Assembly (NCBI GenBank): GCA_030041095.1
Contig: JASHON010000093.1
Location: 1-51,220, forward strand
DNA from: Terriglobia bacterium
GTDB taxonomy: Bacteria > Acidobacteriota > Terriglobia > UBA7540
Length of the DNA stretch: 51,220 nucleotides
Direction of reading: 5' to 3'
The position numbers and the translations under genes were made by a program. Below, piece after piece: positions 7,423 through 17,303 of this stretch. Numbering within the stretch: position 1 is the first letter of the stretch; each line of letters opens with the position of its first letter. Under the pieces are notes generated by a model, which saw only the letters and a list, made by a program, of their open reading frames with translations, did not search any database and had not been told where the DNA came from.

Positions 7423-9477
7423 TTAACCGGACAGCACTGATCCAATTCTCAGAACGGTAATCGAGTGAGCCGGGAAACAGTATTTGAAACTGGTGCCTGC
7501 TACGAATGTCCCTGTTATTGGAAATACCTTGGTTGGCTTCGCAAGTGAATTTTCATCCCCAGGGGCCCCTGCTAGGGCAGTAGATTGACCTGCAGGATCA
7601 ACCTCGGCGGCACCTTTGAGAGTTATATTTACTGTTTCCGCTACACAATGATTATTGACTACTTTAAGGAGAACGTCATGTTTCCCGGATGCCGTGTCGA
7701 TAGATGCAGACCAGAAACAATAGGCCGTGGTTTGCGTGAAGGGCAAAAGACGCGTCCCCAGGTTATCGGAGAAGAGCATTTTTTCCATATAGTAGGAAGG
7801 TGCTGCAAAGTTAGAGACAGCGTCATTCCAAACCATACAAGGTCCAAATTGGGCATGACCAACGATGCCTCCATAATTACCGTAGCCCGTCCACCACATT
7901 TTCTCCGAGTTCCTTTCGCATCCCAGCATAAACACAGCGTCTCCAAGGGCATCTCCCAAATTGCCAATCACATTGCCTCCATTTCCATAAATTGAGGATG
8001 CGTACTCAGCCACACAAACTTTCTTCCAGGCCGGGTCGATCATGTCGAACCTGTGGTATAAGCCTGAAAGATCTCTCATATAAAAATGCTGATCGACGAA
8101 ATCAACAGGATCACGAAGAGAGGGCGGAAGGACCCACCTCTGCTGAAGGCCGTTGAACATGATCTTCAAATCAGGATAATGGGCTAATAAGGCCTGACGG
8201 ATCGTGACATATCGTAGGCCATATTCACGTGCTGTTTCGCCCCCATTTTCGTTGCCAATTTCAACATACCTGAGATGATAGGGCGCTGGATGACCGTTGG
8301 CCGCCCGCTTAGCTCCCCACGGGGTCGAAGTGGATCCCTTGCAGTATTGCAATAAATCCAGAATATCATCGATGATAGGTTGCATCTTATCCAGCGGACA
8401 AATGCCCCACCACTTTTTGTCCTGAGGAACTTCACTGATTCCAGCTGAGGTGACATAAACCGGTTCCGCGCCCAAATCCGCGCACAATTGAAGGTAGTCA
8501 TCCAAACCGAAATACAAGTCGTTCTTGTAACCCCATCGATTTCTTGTGGAACCCGCCCTCTGTTCGATCGGGCCGATGGAATTCTTCCAGTCCCAACAGG
8601 CCTTCACGCTGGCAGACTCCGCCGTGCAGCCCCCTGGAAACTGTATATATTTAAGCTTTAGGCCAACCAGCTTCTCCGCCAAGTCGGGCCGCAGGCCATT
8701 CGGTCGATTCTTCCAAGTAGGTGGCATGACTGTCACGACATCGAAATAAACATCTCCAGTTGTCGAGGCATATAATACAAAGCGATTGTTTCCGCTAACG
8801 CTTGATATACCTCTGGTGGTGAGTTCGCAATCGAAATGCTGCCAGCTCAAGGTTGGCCTAAACCCTTCCGATTCCGCGTAAGCAACACCGTCATTGCTTT
8901 CCAGCTTGGCCCTTAGCGTTCCAGCAAAATTCGAACCTCTCTTGGCCCAGAAAGATACCTTGTAGCGTGTGTCGTTTCTCAGCCCGATTCCCCAGTAGCC
9001 TCCGTTGGCCAACCCCACGCTTCCTGAATCCACCGAACTAACCGAAAGCTTAATACAATGTTCTTGACGACTATTGAGCATCGTAGTATCGGAAGAAGTT
9101 TGTGCGTACAAATTGCCTTTGGAAGATCCTGTTTTCACCAAATACCACTCCGCGATGGGGTTATTTAGCGCCTCAAACGAAGGATTGTTAATGAGCTGCG
9201 CATATAATCCCCCCTCGAACTCGTGATCGAATCCACCTTCAAGTTGCTGCCCTCTGCAAATATCGGCTACAGCCGCGCCCGGTTTTGAAACATCAACAAT
9301 GCAGGTACTTTTCCAACCGGCAGGCGGTCCCATTCGAGTTGGGGCCACGGTCCCATCCGCCGTGAAGAGACCGGGTGAAGACGCAACGGCCCTCATACCC
9401 TGGAGAGATATACCTCCGATCGCCGTCCGACCGAGAAAGTTGAGAAATTGCCGACGATCAGGCCGAATGCTATCCAT
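7423..9477 (-). CDS. GH51-like alpha-L-arabinofuranosidase, Tat-exported
   Basis: 684 residues. The N-terminus has a twin-arginine-like signal (DRRQFLNFLGRTAIGG). A carbohydrate-binding-like beta region follows (about 110-255), then the clan GH-A barrel: FPGGCTAES (about 289-297), the acid/base Glu in VEIGNENGGE (about 412), and a candidate nucleophile Glu in CVAEYASS (about 495). The C-terminal part is a beta-sandwich. These features match alpha-L-arabinofuranosidases that trim arabinose from plant polysaccharides. AAGGGAG lies 7 bases before the ATG. It is the last gene of a co-directional series with the receptor and the aldolase, consistent with glycan use. Assignment to GH51 is by motif only. 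Confidence 0.8.
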   Translation of the reverse strand: MDSIRPDRRQFLNFLGRTAIGGISLQGMRAVASSPGLFTADGTVAPTRMGPPAGWKSTCIVDVSKPGAAVADICRGQQLEGGFDHEFEGGLYAQLINNPSFEALNNPIAEWYLVKTGSSKGNLYAQTSSDTTMLNSRQEHCIKLSVSSVDSGSVGLANGGYWGIGLRNDTRYKVSFWAKRGSNFAGTLRAKLESNDGVAYAESEGFRPTLSWQHFDCELTTRGISSVSGNNRFVLYASTTGDVYFDVVTVMPPTWKNRPNGLRPDLAEKLVGLKLKYIQFPGGCTAESASVKACWDWKNSIGPIEQRAGSTRNRWGYKNDLYFGLDDYLQLCADLGAEPVYVTSAGISEVPQDKKWWGICPLDKMQPIIDDILDLLQYCKGSTSTPWGAKRAANGHPAPYHLRYVEIGNENGGETAREYGLRYVTIRQALLAHYPDLKIMFNGLQQRWVLPPSLRDPVDFVDQHFYMRDLSGLYHRFDMIDPAWKKVCVAEYASSIYGNGGNVIGNLGDALGDAVFMLGCERNSEKMWWTGYGNYGGIVGHAQFGPCMVWNDAVSNFAAPSYYMEKMLFSDNLGTRLLPFTQTTAYCFWSASIDTASGKHDVLLKVVNNHCVAETVNITLKGAAEVDPAGQSTALAGAPGDENSLAKPTKVFPITGTFVAGTSFKYCFPAHSITVLRIGSVLSG

Positions 9478-10179
9478 CTCACACTCCCTTAAAGCGCCTT
9501 TCGAGAAACCTCGCTCAGCCTGTCAGAACTGCACCCAGTTTGCGGAAAATTCTGCCGGCCGCACGTCCCCTCGGCGAAGCATAGAGCAATGTAGGCGCCG
9601 CTTATCGCTTTTCTAAGACTCTTTGCAATCCATTCCTGGCTTTCGCCCCAGATGAGAAGCAAGAAATACACAAAACCATCAGTCTGTACGTAACATGGGA
9701 AGTTCGCATAGCGGACCCCTTCGTTCGGAGGTGACCCGGCTCATGAGTGCACAAAACATTCACAAACCTGTGCACACCAAGATCTGAGGCCGCTAGCGGA
9801 AGCCTTTTGACAGAACCTCGAATAGGTTCCTCGGAAGCCGGCGAAAAAGAGGCTTCCTTTCGCACAATACGGCGACCACCCTGAATTCTTTTCAATCAAA
9901 CTTCAATGCCACGCCTTTCAGGGCACTACTCCCCAAAAGCCACACCGTGCAGATACGAACGGATTGCAAAAACACCGAATCGTGTTGTGAGTGCCTTGAC
10001 GAGCGGCGGAGCGTTCCGTGGGGCGGTTCGGTCGTGGAGACGCACCCTGCGGCGTGCCGTCACACAATCAAACTCGTTGGCCGCAGGTTTTTCCACTGCT
10101 GCCGCAGGCTGCCGCCCGCTTCGGGCCGGCTCATTATCTCCAGTGCGGCTGATCAAGGAAGGTCTTGCTTTCTGCAGAC
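9478..10179. other. 700-base gap between receptor and arabinofuranosidase genes
   Basis: No convincing gene on either strand; the open frames here are short and lack family features. On the minus strand, reading from the receptor toward the arabinofuranosidase, there is one small stem (GAACCT, loop ATTCG, AGGTTC) near 9813-9829. No T-run confirms it as a terminator. The gap is long enough for the arabinofuranosidase to have its own promoter, but I see no strong -35/-10 pair. Confidence 0.4.
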
Positions 10180-13100
10180 CTAAAAGATGAATTTCAGTCC
10201 CAATTGGATTTCTCTAGTAGGCCAATCGCTGGTCACCTCGCCGTTGCCCAGATTGTTTGCATTCCCGCTGCACGGTGTACCGGGCGGCGTCTCCCCACCA
10301 CACGAAGCATTAACTCCGTTCCATTGCGGATGATTGAATGTATTGAACGTCTCAAGGCGAAATTGCAAAGAAGACTTCTCCTCAGTGATCCATGGCAATC
10401 TAATATTCTTCAGCAGTGCCAGATCCCAATTGTTCCGACCGGGCCCAAGAAGCGAATCAGCCCCCATGTAACCGAACATTCCAGGCTCATTATTAGCGGC
10501 AAGCTGGCTTATCTGAATCTGTCCAAGTGTGGCAGGATTGAACCAGGTTGGCGTTGGGCCGAATTGCGGATCGTCGGTCACACCCTTATCAACCCCGAAG
10601 TGGCCGATGGAGTTGCACATCACGGGTCCTCCGACGCCACTGCTCATTCCAGCAATGCCGCAGCTAATAGATATCGGATTTCCCGAAAGGAAGCTGGTTA
10701 CTCCGCTGACTTCCCAGCCGCCAAGAAAATTGCGCGCAAAGGCGTTGGTCGAATGCAAGAAGAACGGCACGTCATAGATATAGTTCATGACTAGCATTTG
10801 AGGCTGGTCGACGCTTGAGTTCGCATACCATCGGCTCAGATCTTCTTCGTTCACGGCATTCGAACTAAGGTTGTCCAGTGTATGCGACCACGTGTACGCA
10901 ACCTCAAAGGTAAGGCCGTGACCGACCGGGTGCCGGAAATCTAGTTGCAGTGCGTTGTAGTTTGAGCTCCCCGACCATGCCCGATCGGTGATGGTTCCGT
11001 AGCCCCGGAAGGGCACAAAAAAGGTACTCGGCTCCAGGTTGTTCTCCAAGATATATTGAACATCGCAGCTCCCTTGGGCATTGCAACCCGGAGTTCCGGC
11101 CAAGGCAGGGACGGTTTCATAGCCCATCCCCACCGGCACTTGGTTCATGTTCCGGTCTAACTCGAGATCCCTACCCAGATCGCCGACGTAACTGACGCTG
11201 AGCAAGTTATTCCCTGGAAATTGATGCTCAATTCCGAGGCTGAATTGTTGCACGCTTGGCCACTTCTGATAGTAGGATTCGTTGTCCATGCTGGTCGGTG
11301 GTAGCGGGGCGACTGCGGAAGTGATGTTGCTATACCCGTTGACATAATAGACCGTAGGAGTCGCTACAACTGGAGGGTTATTCCCGAAGAAGCCTCCCGC
11401 TCCTTCATTACCGTTCGACACATCATAAGAAATCCCGTATCCACCTCTTAGCACCGTCTTTCCCGAACCTGTGGGATCCCATGCAAACCCAAAACGAGGC
11501 GCAATGCCACCACGGTAAGGGACCAAGCACCCCGAGTGAATTTGCCCTACGCCACATTCCAGGAGCCCGTTTCCATACTGGAGATAGGTATCACCGGTGC
11601 CGGCGATAAGATTGCCACTGCTATCAAGCTGGGCTTCGGCCGCTGGATTGTACAAACTCGGCATGAAGATTGAATCAAGATTTGGCTTACGCACGTCAGA
11701 ATATCCGGTTGGCATGTAATAGCGTACGCCGATATTTAGCGTCAGCCGACGGGTTGCCCGCCAATCGTCCTGAACGTACGGCTCAAAGTCCCACTCTCGC
11801 CAGTCGCCGTAAACAGATCCACCGAGGGGAACGCCGTTAATCACTTGGCCGAGTTCCTGGTAACTCGCGATGCGTCCCACATACATGTCGGCAAGTGCGT
11901 TTCCAGTGGAGTTCGGAGCAGAGTTACTAAACGAGAAAAAGCCCTGGGGTAGCTCGCCGGCCTCTGTGCTCTGGTTGAGGTGCATACGCATCACGAGCGC
12001 ACCCATCCTTAGGAGGTGGTTGCCCTTGGTCCATGCAAGGTTGTCTTTAAATTGCGTTACGGGCCCCCAGTACCCGTAGTTATAGCCCGTCGACTCGGTC
12101 GCACAGAACGGCAAGCCTCCGCAAACCGACACCCCTGGGAGAATACGAGTGCTCGCGTTGCTCGGGAGAATGTTTGGCACATTCCATGAGGCCGGTTTGT
12201 CGACAGAACCAGCGGGGGAAGCGAACCCAGTAGTATCATTAAGGGTGTTCACGTCCCCGGAAAAGCCGATCATGACCTCGTTCAATAAATTGGGCCGAAT
12301 GGTTCGAGCAAGGTTTAAGACGGCCGATTTTGAGGGGCTGGTCCACAGAGTCTCGACGGTGGGATACTCAGCAGACACCCAGAGCGTGGGAATAAAATTT
12401 TCGTCAAACGCATCATTAATGTAGCGGAAAAAGACAGACGTTTTATCACCGATGTGCTGGTCTACACGGATCATGTCTTCCCGAAAGTATGTTGGCAGGT
12501 TGGGGGCGGCGGTGTAGTTATCGATGCCATTGTTGGGAAGAGGGAAAAGACCGTTGAGTAACGCCTCGCCGGCCGGATCGATCGGCACTTGGTCACCCGC
12601 GAAAAGCTGGCCCGTGGCAGGGTTGGTCGGCAAAACGCAATTCGAGGCGACCACTGGGTTATAGCTACCTGACTTGGGGTCGCACTGCGAAAAATCTCCC
12701 TGTCTCTCCATCACCGATGGTACCCCCGCATTAATGACTGTCCCTTGACTCTCCTTCTTCCATTCTTCCGACCAGAAAAAATAGGTCTTGAATTTCCGTC
12801 CGTTGTAGATTTGGGGAATGTAAACCGGCCCTCCCACCGTGAACCCATAGTCATTCCACTTCAGTGGAACTGCGGGGGCATTGCCACCCGGAGGCGCGAT
12901 GGTTCGGTTCAAGAACCAATCGTTGGCGTCGAAGGCATTATTGCGAACGAATTCGAATAGGTCTCCGTGAAATTTATTCGTCCCCGACTTTGTGACGACC
13001 TCCATTGTTGCGCCGGCGCTATTGCCATATTCCGCGTCGTAAGCAGAAGTGGTGACGCGCATTTCTGCGATCGCGTCGATATCAGGATAGGTCATCTCTC

Positions 13101-13719
13101 CGCCACTGCCCTCGCCTTGGTCAAAGCTGCTTAGGCCGTCGATCTCAAAATTGTTGTACTCCGTTCGACTGCCATTGAATGAAATACCTGAAAACGCGAG
13201 AACACCGACGCTGAACGGATTGTAACCGTATCCCGGCGCCGCGCCCGGAACCAGAAGGGCTAGATTTGTAAAGTTCCGTCCGTTCAGGTTAAGCTGAGTA
13301 ATCTCTGCGCCCGTTACCAGCGTGGAGATGCTGCCCGTGTCCGTCTGAACCTGAACGGGCTGTTCCACTACCGTGACTTTTTGCGTTCCTGAACCGAGAG
13401 CCAAATGAAAATCGACTCGTCGTGTTTCCCCCACCGAAATCACCACGCCGCTTCGGATGGCTTGCGCGAATCCGCTTGCCTCGACACTAACGATATAGGT
13501 TCCTATGGGAATGGAGGGGACCGTGTAGGCGCCTGCGGAGTTGGTCTTCAGGTGCCGCACAAAACCGTTCTCCGCATTGGATACAGTAATGCGCGCGTTT
13601 GGAATCACAGCCCCAGAGGGGTCGGTCACGGTACCGACGATCGTTGCTAGATTCTGAGCCAGACCCGGTACGGAACTAAGGAACCACAGCACTGCTAGTC
13701 CAAAAAGTAACTGTCGCAT
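10180..13719 (-). CDS. Oar-type TonB-dependent receptor with N-terminal carboxypeptidase-regulatory-like domain
   Basis: About 1179 residues from the ATG at 13719, which follows GAGGAGG by 4 bases; an in-frame ATG at 13743 would place that ribosome site inside the gene and is rejected. A signal peptide (LLFGLAVLWFLSSVPGLAQ) is followed by a CarboxypepD_reg-like beta domain (IVGTVTDPSGAVIPNARITV...NSAGAYTVPSIPIGTYIVSVEASGF), a plug domain (LNGRNFTNLALLVPG, FEIDGL) and a long beta barrel ending in LGLKFIF with a terminal aromatic. Such receptors take up large substrates across the outer membrane with TonB energy. Position between aldolase and arabinofuranosidase suggests an oligosaccharide ligand. 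Confidence 0.9.
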   Translation of the reverse strand: MRQLLFGLAVLWFLSSVPGLAQNLATIVGTVTDPSGAVIPNARITVSNAENGFVRHLKTNSAGAYTVPSIPIGTYIVSVEASGFAQAIRSGVVISVGETRRVDFHLALGSGTQKVTVVEQPVQVQTDTGSISTLVTGAEITQLNLNGRNFTNLALLVPGAAPGYGYNPFSVGVLAFSGISFNGSRTEYNNFEIDGLSSFDQGEGSGGEMTYPDIDAIAEMRVTTSAYDAEYGNSAGATMEVVTKSGTNKFHGDLFEFVRNNAFDANDWFLNRTIAPPGGNAPAVPLKWNDYGFTVGGPVYIPQIYNGRKFKTYFFWSEEWKKESQGTVINAGVPSVMERQGDFSQCDPKSGSYNPVVASNCVLPTNPATGQLFAGDQVPIDPAGEALLNGLFPLPNNGIDNYTAAPNLPTYFREDMIRVDQHIGDKTSVFFRYINDAFDENFIPTLWVSAEYPTVETLWTSPSKSAVLNLARTIRPNLLNEVMIGFSGDVNTLNDTTGFASPAGSVDKPASWNVPNILPSNASTRILPGVSVCGGLPFCATESTGYNYGYWGPVTQFKDNLAWTKGNHLLRMGALVMRMHLNQSTEAGELPQGFFSFSNSAPNSTGNALADMYVGRIASYQELGQVINGVPLGGSVYGDWREWDFEPYVQDDWRATRRLTLNIGVRYYMPTGYSDVRKPNLDSIFMPSLYNPAAEAQLDSSGNLIAGTGDTYLQYGNGLLECGVGQIHSGCLVPYRGGIAPRFGFAWDPTGSGKTVLRGGYGISYDVSNGNEGAGGFFGNNPPVVATPTVYYVNGYSNITSAVAPLPPTSMDNESYYQKWPSVQQFSLGIEHQFPGNNLLSVSYVGDLGRDLELDRNMNQVPVGMGYETVPALAGTPGCNAQGSCDVQYILENNLEPSTFFVPFRGYGTITDRAWSGSSNYNALQLDFRHPVGHGLTFEVAYTWSHTLDNLSSNAVNEEDLSRWYANSSVDQPQMLVMNYIYDVPFFLHSTNAFARNFLGGWEVSGVTSFLSGNPISISCGIAGMSSGVGGPVMCNSIGHFGVDKGVTDDPQFGPTPTWFNPATLGQIQISQLAANNEPGMFGYMGADSLLGPGRNNWDLALLKNIRLPWITEEKSSLQFRLETFNTFNHPQWNGVNASCGGETPPGTPCSGNANNLGNGEVTSDWPTREIQLGLKFIF

Positions 13720-13914
13720 ATTGCCTCCTCGAAGCACTTTCACACGTTGCGAAGCTACAATTTATCGTGGCGCGAAATCGTAACACTCCGGACTGATAAT
13801 TCGAGCTCTGAGCTTCGTCATTTTGAGAAGTTCTCCCTCTCAGATTTTCACCTGGCAAGCTCCCCTTTACCGCAAGCGCATAGACGGAACCAGTTGGTTC
13901 ACCACGCAGCTTGA

Positions 13915-14784
13915 TCAGTTGGAACAAGGAATTGATCGAATGTCCTCCTCGGCAGACGTTAGGATCGACATTGCCTGCGACACGCTGCCCCCCTCATGAA
14001 TGATGGCGTTGCATGCCTGGATCATCTTTTCAGGATGCGGATGCTGGAAGATGTTCCGGCCATAGACAATTCCCGAAGCTCCTTGTTGCATAAGCGCGTA
14101 TGTCCGAGCAAGGACCTCTTCATCCGATACCCGCGCGCCGCCGCGAACCAGCACCGGCTTTGGGGACGCCACTTCGACAACCTTGTGGTATTCACTGAGG
14201 TTCTTGCAGGGGTCAGCCTTGACTACGTCTGCGCCCAATTCAACGGCCTGCCTTACCAAAGCAACAATCCCGCCGATGTCCAGGTCACACTTGTAACCGC
14301 CTCGCTCCTTGTCCAACATCATCGCGAGAGGCTCCACCATCAACGGCATGCCGTACCGCTCGCACTGCGGCTTCAGGCGGCAGACATTATCCAGACACTG
14401 ATCGTACAAATCCGGTTGGTCTGGCGCCCAAATCAAGTTAGCGACCACAGAGACCGCGTCCCAGGCCAACGCCTGGTCGACGGGTTCAGTGATTAACTGG
14501 CAAAACACATGATCAGGCGTGGGATTACCGTACAGGTTTGTGGGATCGGTCCTGAGGGCCAGGGCCGGTCTCTGCCTTGCTTTGACCTCCTGCAGAAGAT
14601 GCGCCTGTCCCACGGTCAGCAAGATGGCATCAGGACCGGCCGCAGCGATGGTACCGATCACCTGGGGCATATTCTCAATGCCTGAGAGGAAGCTGATCTC
14701 GTGGTGTACCCCGTGATCAATTGCCACCTCAAAGCACTTGCCGTCCGCTCCGAAAAGGCGGTTTAATCTCGCAATCACAGACAC
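13915..14784 (-). CDS. DhnA/FbaB-type class I aldolase (DeoC/LacD superfamily)
   Basis: 289 residues with the single-domain TIM-barrel layout of bacterial class I aldolases of the DhnA group, which also contains LsrF. Seen are AIDHGVHHE near the N-terminus, VVKADPCKN with the likely Schiff-base Lys (about residue 190), KPVLVRGGARVSDEEVL and the phosphate-binding ASGIVYGRNIFQHP. Enzymes of this group cleave ketose phosphates, commonly to DHAP plus an aldehyde; the exact substrate is not shown. Start is GTG at 14784 with GAGGGG 6 bases upstream. It lies 54 bases behind the aminotransferase and is probably co-transcribed with it. Confidence 0.85.
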   Translation of the reverse strand: MSVIARLNRLFGADGKCFEVAIDHGVHHEISFLSGIENMPQVIGTIAAAGPDAILLTVGQAHLLQEVKARQRPALALRTDPTNLYGNPTPDHVFCQLITEPVDQALAWDAVSVVANLIWAPDQPDLYDQCLDNVCRLKPQCERYGMPLMVEPLAMMLDKERGGYKCDLDIGGIVALVRQAVELGADVVKADPCKNLSEYHKVVEVASPKPVLVRGGARVSDEEVLARTYALMQQGASGIVYGRNIFQHPHPEKMIQACNAIIHEGGSVSQAMSILTSAEEDIRSIPCSN

Positions 14785-14838
14785 TCGCGTCCCCTCACTG
14801 GCATCGCTGTCCTTTCCCGGAAATCAGTTAAAATATCT

Positions 14839-16206
14839 TCAATACCCGAGCTCACCTTCCACTTCAGCAATGGACTCTTCGATTATGTCCATCCCCTTTG
14901 CGGCAATCTCCAGGTCCATGACGATAGGAGGAGACATGCGCAACATGTGCCCGGCAGGCACCCAGGCGACGCCTTTTTGGAAAGCACGCTGATAAACCAA
15001 CTTCCCCGCTTCGGCAAAGGGTTCTTTCGTGGCACGATCCTTGACGAGCTCAATGCCCAACAAGCAACCCATGCCTCGAACATCCCCGATGAGCGGATGG
15101 GATGTCTTCATGGCAACCATGCGTTCATTAAAATATGCGCCAAGATCCTGGGCATGCTCCAAAACGCCTTCTTCTTCGATAACTTCGATACTGGCCAGCG
15201 CGGCCGCGCACGCCATCGGATTTCCGCCGTAGCTAGTGGACGCGGAAATCTTATCGATGCTTTCCTTATATTTTTCTGAAACAAGCATTGCGGTGACCGG
15301 AAACCCATTGCCGAAGCCTTTGCCGACCGTCACAATATCGGGGCGCGTATTCCAATGTTCCATGCAGAAGTATTTGCCGGTGCGCCCCATTCCTGTTAGT
15401 ACCTCGTCGGCTACCAGGAGTATGCCGCTTTTGTCACAGAATTGACGCAGTTTAGGGAAAAAATCCGCGGGGGGAAAGATGGAGCCGGACCAGCCTTGCA
15501 CGGGCTCTAAAACGAACGCTGCGACGTTGCCAGTTGTGGCATGTTCAATGAAGTCGGAAAAAAATTGGATGTACGCATCTGTATCAATACTGCCGTCCGC
15601 CTTGGTAAACAGCGGCCGGTACGGGTCGGGACGGGGAACCATGTAGAACCCTTGACTCCGTCCCACACCGTAAGTGGGGTTCATGCGGCCGCAACTCACC
15701 GCATGCCCGGTCTTGCCGTGAAAGTCCATGTAACAAGAAATAAACTCGGCCTTTCCGGTTGCAGCCCGGCACACTCGCAATGCTGCTTCCACCGCTGTCG
15801 TGCCACTGTCGTAAAACTGAACTCCCGTGAGATCCCAGGGCTGTGTCTCTGCCAGCTTCTCGAGCAACGCCACCTTGACTGGCGTATTGAAATCGTGGCA
15901 ATTCATCAGGTTTTTGGCGTGGGAAGCGATGGCTTCGCTAACCTTAGGATGGCAGTGCCCAAGCGTCGTCACGCAAATCCCACTCGAGAAATCTATGTAG
16001 GTATTACCGTCAACATCCGTAAGTGTGACACCATGACCCTTCTCGAAAACAACCGGGCAGAGCGTAACTTGACTCGAGTAACCAACCATGTACCGCATGC
16101 CTCGGGCATTCAAAGCCTGAGATTTGGGTCCGGGAACTGTTTCAGTCACGATGCGCGGTGTGGCGGTCGGGTCTACATAAGCCCAAGACTGAACCCTGGT
16201 CGGCAT
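14839..16206 (-). CDS. Class III pyridoxal-phosphate aminotransferase
   Basis: 455 residues from ATG 16206. It is a fold-type I omega-aminotransferase of the ornithine/GABA class: YIDFSSGICVTTLGHCHPKV, the PLP-phosphate segment FYDSGTTAVEAALR, AFVLEPVQGWSGS, LLVADEVLTGMGRTG with the Asp contacting the PLP ring, and TVGKGFGNGFPV with the Schiff-base Lys. A longer frame begins at 16251, but its first 15 codons cover two half-sites of the presumed DeoR operator. I therefore prefer 16206, although its ribosome site is weak. It is first gene of the aminotransferase-aldolase unit, divergent from deoR. An aminotransferase among sugar enzymes hints at an amino-containing substrate or intermediate. 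Confidence 0.9.
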   Translation of the reverse strand: MPTRVQSWAYVDPTATPRIVTETVPGPKSQALNARGMRYMVGYSSQVTLCPVVFEKGHGVTLTDVDGNTYIDFSSGICVTTLGHCHPKVSEAIASHAKNLMNCHDFNTPVKVALLEKLAETQPWDLTGVQFYDSGTTAVEAALRVCRAATGKAEFISCYMDFHGKTGHAVSCGRMNPTYGVGRSQGFYMVPRPDPYRPLFTKADGSIDTDAYIQFFSDFIEHATTGNVAAFVLEPVQGWSGSIFPPADFFPKLRQFCDKSGILLVADEVLTGMGRTGKYFCMEHWNTRPDIVTVGKGFGNGFPVTAMLVSEKYKESIDKISASTSYGGNPMACAAALASIEVIEEEGVLEHAQDLGAYFNERMVAMKTSHPLIGDVRGMGCLLGIELVKDRATKEPFAEAGKLVYQRAFQKGVAWVPAGHMLRMSPPIVMDLEIAAKGMDIIEESIAEVEGELGY

Positions 16207-16227
16207 GACGGAACAACCCTTTTTCGA

Positions 16228-16264
16228 ATGTTCGTATATGTTCTGTTTCATAGATTAAATGTTC
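16228..16264. promoter_or_regulatory. Three ATGTTC half-sites (presumed DeoR operator) at the aminotransferase start
   Basis: ATGTTC occurs at 16228-16233, 16238-16243 and 16259-16264, all in the same orientation (GAACAT in the direction of the aminotransferase gene). Spacings of 10 and 21 bases put all three on one face of the helix. They lie just downstream of the -10 box at 16267-16272, where a bound repressor would block transcription. The same half-site makes up the palindrome in front of deoR. Confidence 0.65.
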
Positions 16265-16266
16265 AC

Positions 16267-16294
16267 TTTATACCATCAAATTTCAACTTGTCAA
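16267..16294 (-). promoter_or_regulatory. Sigma70-type promoter of the aminotransferase-aldolase unit
   Basis: On the minus strand, TTGACA (16289-16294) and TATAAA (16267-16272) are separated by 16 bases: a consensus -35 and a near-consensus -10. The start of transcription would fall near 16260, inside the first ATGTTC/GAACAT half-site. Confidence 0.7.
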
Positions 16295-16376
16295 GTGAGA
16301 GTTTTTCTCTTCTCGCACGGGGGTCGGATGAAATAGGTTCTGCCAATCTCACAGGTAGCCGGTTGGCTTCTTCAAG

Positions 16377-16405
16377 TTGACGGAAATGGAGGGGTAAGAT
16401 AAATT
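16377..16405 (+). promoter_or_regulatory. Sigma70-type promoter of deoR
   Basis: TTGACG (16377-16382) and TAAATT (16400-16405) are separated by 17 bases. The -10 box is directly followed by the palindromic operator at 16406-16426, which suggests autoregulation. Confidence 0.55.
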
Positions 16406-16426
16406 AGATGTTCAGTATGAACATCT
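16406..16426. promoter_or_regulatory. Palindromic operator in front of deoR
   Basis: AGATGTTCA (16406-16414) and TGAACATCT (16418-16426) are exact inverted repeats around GTA. The core ATGTTC/GAACAT is the half-site found three times at the aminotransferase promoter 150 bases away. A looped repression complex between both sites is possible. Confidence 0.75.
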
Positions 16427-16463
16427 CATAAGACTGGGTTTTTTGTTGGAACTTCGCAACCTT

Positions 16464-17246
16464 ATGATTATGAATGTGCGACAGTCGCAAATTGTCGATC
16501 TTCTCCGGCAAGAGGAACGACTCGACATCGGACAGTTGGCCGAACTTCACCACGTCTCGCCCATGACCATTCGCCGGGACTTAAGGACGCTCGAAAATCA
16601 AGGCCTCCTTGTTCGCACTCACGGAGGAGCGGTCCCGTCCGGCAAGATTCATTTCTTGCAACATGCATTCCCTCATCACACGGTCGGCCGTGAAAAGGCT
16701 GCCATCGGGAAGTTGGCTGCCGGTTTAGTGGGAGAGGGCCAAGTAGTTATGATTGATACTGGAAGCACTGCACTGGAGGTTGCACGGAACCTTTCGCCTG
16801 AAGATCGGAACATCACAGTAGCAACGACTTCGCTTTGTGTCGTACAGGAACTGTATGGATCACCCTTACAGGTACTGCTCTTTGGAGGGTACGTCCGCAA
16901 GGAGTTTCCGAGTCTGTATGGCCCCCTGACGGAAGCTATGTTGAAGAGCTTCCACGTTGATATTCTTTTCGTCGGTTGCGATGGCGCAGACAGCAGAGGC
17001 GGCTTCTACACTTCTGATCTTCGCATCTATGGCCTCGAGCTAGAAATGATCGACATCGCTGATCGGGTAGTTGTGGTCACGGAAAGCGTAAAATTCAATC
17101 GTAAGGCTTTCGTGTGTTATGCCACACCCGACAGGGTCCACACCTTGGTGACTGACAAGGGCTTGTCGGCCGTGGATCGAAGGAACCTTGAGGACCGAGG
17201 CGTCACCATACTGATCGCCGGCGACAACGGGAAAATCGAAATTTGA
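16464..17246 (+). CDS. DeoR/GlpR-family transcriptional repressor
   Basis: About 260 residues. The N-terminal winged helix reads RQSQIVDLLRQEERLDIGQLAELHHVSPMTIRRDLRTLENQGLLVRTHGGAV, the DeoR signature. The C-terminal DeoRC sensor domain has IDTGSTALEVARNL, VATTSLCVV, LFGGYVRKEF and FVGCDGAD, the fold that binds phosphorylated sugar inducers in this family. Start is ATG 16464 or 16470; a TTG at 16443 is less likely. It lies between the aminotransferase-aldolase unit and the isomerase-kinase unit. With its own palindromic operator and shared half-sites it is the obvious regulator of the locus, probably released by a sugar phosphate made by the kinase. Confidence 0.9.
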   Translation: MIMNVRQSQIVDLLRQEERLDIGQLAELHHVSPMTIRRDLRTLENQGLLVRTHGGAVPSGKIHFLQHAFPHHTVGREKAAIGKLAAGLVGEGQVVMIDTGSTALEVARNLSPEDRNITVATTSLCVVQELYGSPLQVLLFGGYVRKEFPSLYGPLTEAMLKSFHVDILFVGCDGADSRGGFYTSDLRIYGLELEMIDIADRVVVVTESVKFNRKAFVCYATPDRVHTLVTDKGLSAVDRRNLEDRGVTILIAGDNGKIEI

Positions 17247-17303
17247 TTTTGAGTGGTCAGAACCCTTGAGATTAAGCTCCCCAAGTGAATTGCATGCCGC
17301 AAA

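Noticed and set aside
9906-10190. Plus-strand open frames between receptor and arabinofuranosidase
   Set aside because: No ribosome site, no family likeness, and they overlap one another.
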